Shown one piece after another: positions 5,112-5,729 of a DNA stretch of 5,729 bases. Made by a program: the position numbers and the translations under genes. Each line of letters opens with the position of its first letter. The first letter of the stretch is position 1. This DNA comes from Cytophagales bacterium (GTDB lineage Bacteria; Bacteroidota; Bacteroidia; Cytophagales; Cyclobacteriaceae), in the NCBI GenBank assembly GCA_024643485.1, contig JAHEMU010000196.1:1-5729 (forward strand). Reading direction: 5' to 3'. The notes beneath the pieces were generated by a model. That model was not told where the DNA came from. It saw only the letters and a program-made list of their open reading frames with translations, and did not search any database.

Positions 5112-5137
5112 CAAAGGTAATAAATGTTCAGTTGAAC
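5112..5137 (-). promoter_or_regulatory. Promoter and palindrome upstream of the RsmI-like methylase
   Basis: On the minus strand TACCTTTG (5119 to 5112) matches TAnnTTTG exactly and ends only four bases before the GTG at 5107, implying a nearly leaderless transcript. Just upstream is a perfect 12-bp palindrome with a two-base centre, GTTCA (5126-5130) and TGAAC (5133-5137), in the spacer between the -7 and the expected -33 position. This is a possible operator. No clear -33 TTG is seen. Confidence 0.45.
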
Positions 5138-5169
5138 CTTTCTATTCTAAAATAACATTGCCAAAAAAG

Positions 5170-5201
5170 AAAAAGCACCTGATTTAAACCAGGTGCTTTT
5201 T
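5170..5201 (-). terminator. Intrinsic terminator of the TPR-protein gene
   Basis: AAAAGCACCTG (5171-5181) pairs with CAGGTGCTTTT (5190-5200), with one more A-T pair outside, around an eight-base loop. Read on the minus strand the stem is followed by a U-rich tract (5175-5163). It lies 32 bases after the stop of the rightmost gene and separates it from the methylase promoter. The sequence is nearly symmetric and could also work on the plus strand, where no gene is seen. Confidence 0.88.
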
Positions 5202-5232
5202 AAAATTATTCAGATGATCTTGAGAATCCTGA

Positions 5233-5729
5233 TTATTTCTTAGCGGTTTTTAGTCCATTTCTAAGTAAGAATTCTTCGTAAGCTTCTTTATAAGTCTCAA
5301 CTTCTGGAGCCAATTTAATTGCCTCTTCGTAGCTGGTTAGTGCATCAACTAACAAGTTGTTATCTTCATAAAATCCTGCCAAGATATATTTGTTTAGCGC
5401 GGTTTCCTCAGAAATTCCACTCATCAAATCATCTAAGCCCGTAGTAACTTGTGTTTTGTAGCTGTTTGGCAACTTTTTGATTGCAATAGTAGCAGATTTT
5501 ACGTCTTCATCATTTACAGTCGAAACGATTAATAAGACATTAGGATAGGACTCTATTTTTTTATCGTTTAGATCTAGTTCGAAGAAGGTGTCAGTTGTCT
5601 CTTCAGATATTAAGATATCCTCAAACATATTCATCACTTTCACTTTATAAGTAACTTTTCCACCTTCTAAAGCATCCCATCTAACGATGGCATAATTTTT
5701 AAATACCTGAACGGAGTTAGGCATGTAAA
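5233..5729 (-). CDS. Beta-domain plus TPR-like protein, probably 5'-truncated by the window edge
   Basis: The frame reads leftwards from the edge to the stop at 5233-5235. An ATG at 5724 gives 163 residues, but the codon before it (TAC) is open to the edge, so this Met may be internal and the N-terminus lost. Residues about 5-85 alternate hydrophobic strands (YAIVRWDA, VTYKVKVMNMF, TFFELDL, NVLLIVSTV, SATIAIKKL) in a pattern like an Ig or fibronectin type III fold. Residues about 106-155 form helices resembling a TPR (ALNKYILAGFYEDNN, LLVDALTSYEEAIKLAP). The tail is lysine-rich. No catalytic motif is visible. Such beta-plus-TPR proteins in Bacteroidota are often secreted or envelope proteins, but a signal peptide, if any, lies outside the window. 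Function is not assignable. Confidence 0.75.
   Translation of the reverse strand, partial: YMPNSVQVFKNYAIVRWDALEGGKVTYKVKVMNMFEDILISEETTDTFFELDLNDKKIESYPNVLLIVSTVNDEDVKSATIAIKKLPNSYKTQVTTGLDDLMSGISEETALNKYILAGFYEDNNLLVDALTSYEEAIKLAPEVETYKEAYEEFLLRNGLKTAKK

Overview
The window looks like chromosomal DNA from a member of the Bacteroidota, most likely a flavobacterium. It is AT-rich, its start regions have weak or no Shine-Dalgarno sequences, and it carries several exact matches to the Bacteroidota -7 promoter element TAnnTTTG. Its MetK, OxyR, peroxiredoxin, Dps and short RsmI-like methylase sequences are also of the kind seen in Flavobacteriia. No mobile element, CRISPR array, tRNA or rRNA gene is visible.

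Layout from left to right. Positions 1-68 hold the start of an unidentified minus-strand gene cut by the window edge. Positions 69-351 have no protein gene, but about 212-353 can fold into a 6S-RNA-like structure on the plus strand: a closing stem, a bubble with a small 3' hairpin, a 12-bp upper stem and apical hairpins, ending in a U-tract. Next come the minus-strand peroxide sensor oxyR (352-1290) and, divergent from it, a plus-strand cluster: 2-Cys peroxiredoxin (1390-2028), a small thioredoxin (2040-2354), a DUF6952-like helical protein (2335-2592) and a Dps ferroxidase (2599-3072). The oxyR-peroxiredoxin gap contains a near-complete OxyR operator with the ATAG-N7-CTAT-N7-ATAG-N7 spacing. 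It abuts the peroxiredoxin -33 element and covers the oxyR -7 element. A strong hairpin (3076-3109) ends the cluster in both directions. On the minus strand follow metK (3108-4361), a short RsmI-like SAM-dependent methyltransferase (4403-5107) and, beyond another terminator (5170-5201), a beta-domain plus TPR protein that may run off the right edge.

How it works together: peroxide would oxidise OxyR through C196/C205. OxyR would then switch on the divergent operon, whose products reduce peroxide (Prx), probably recycle Prx (thioredoxin) and sequester iron while consuming peroxide (Dps). The small helical protein between thioredoxin and Dps has no known role and is the main protein-level unknown. 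metK and the methylase are a housekeeping SAM pair: one makes S-adenosylmethionine, the other uses it. The most interesting non-coding feature is the 6S-like RNA, convergent with and slightly overlapping the 3' end of oxyR.
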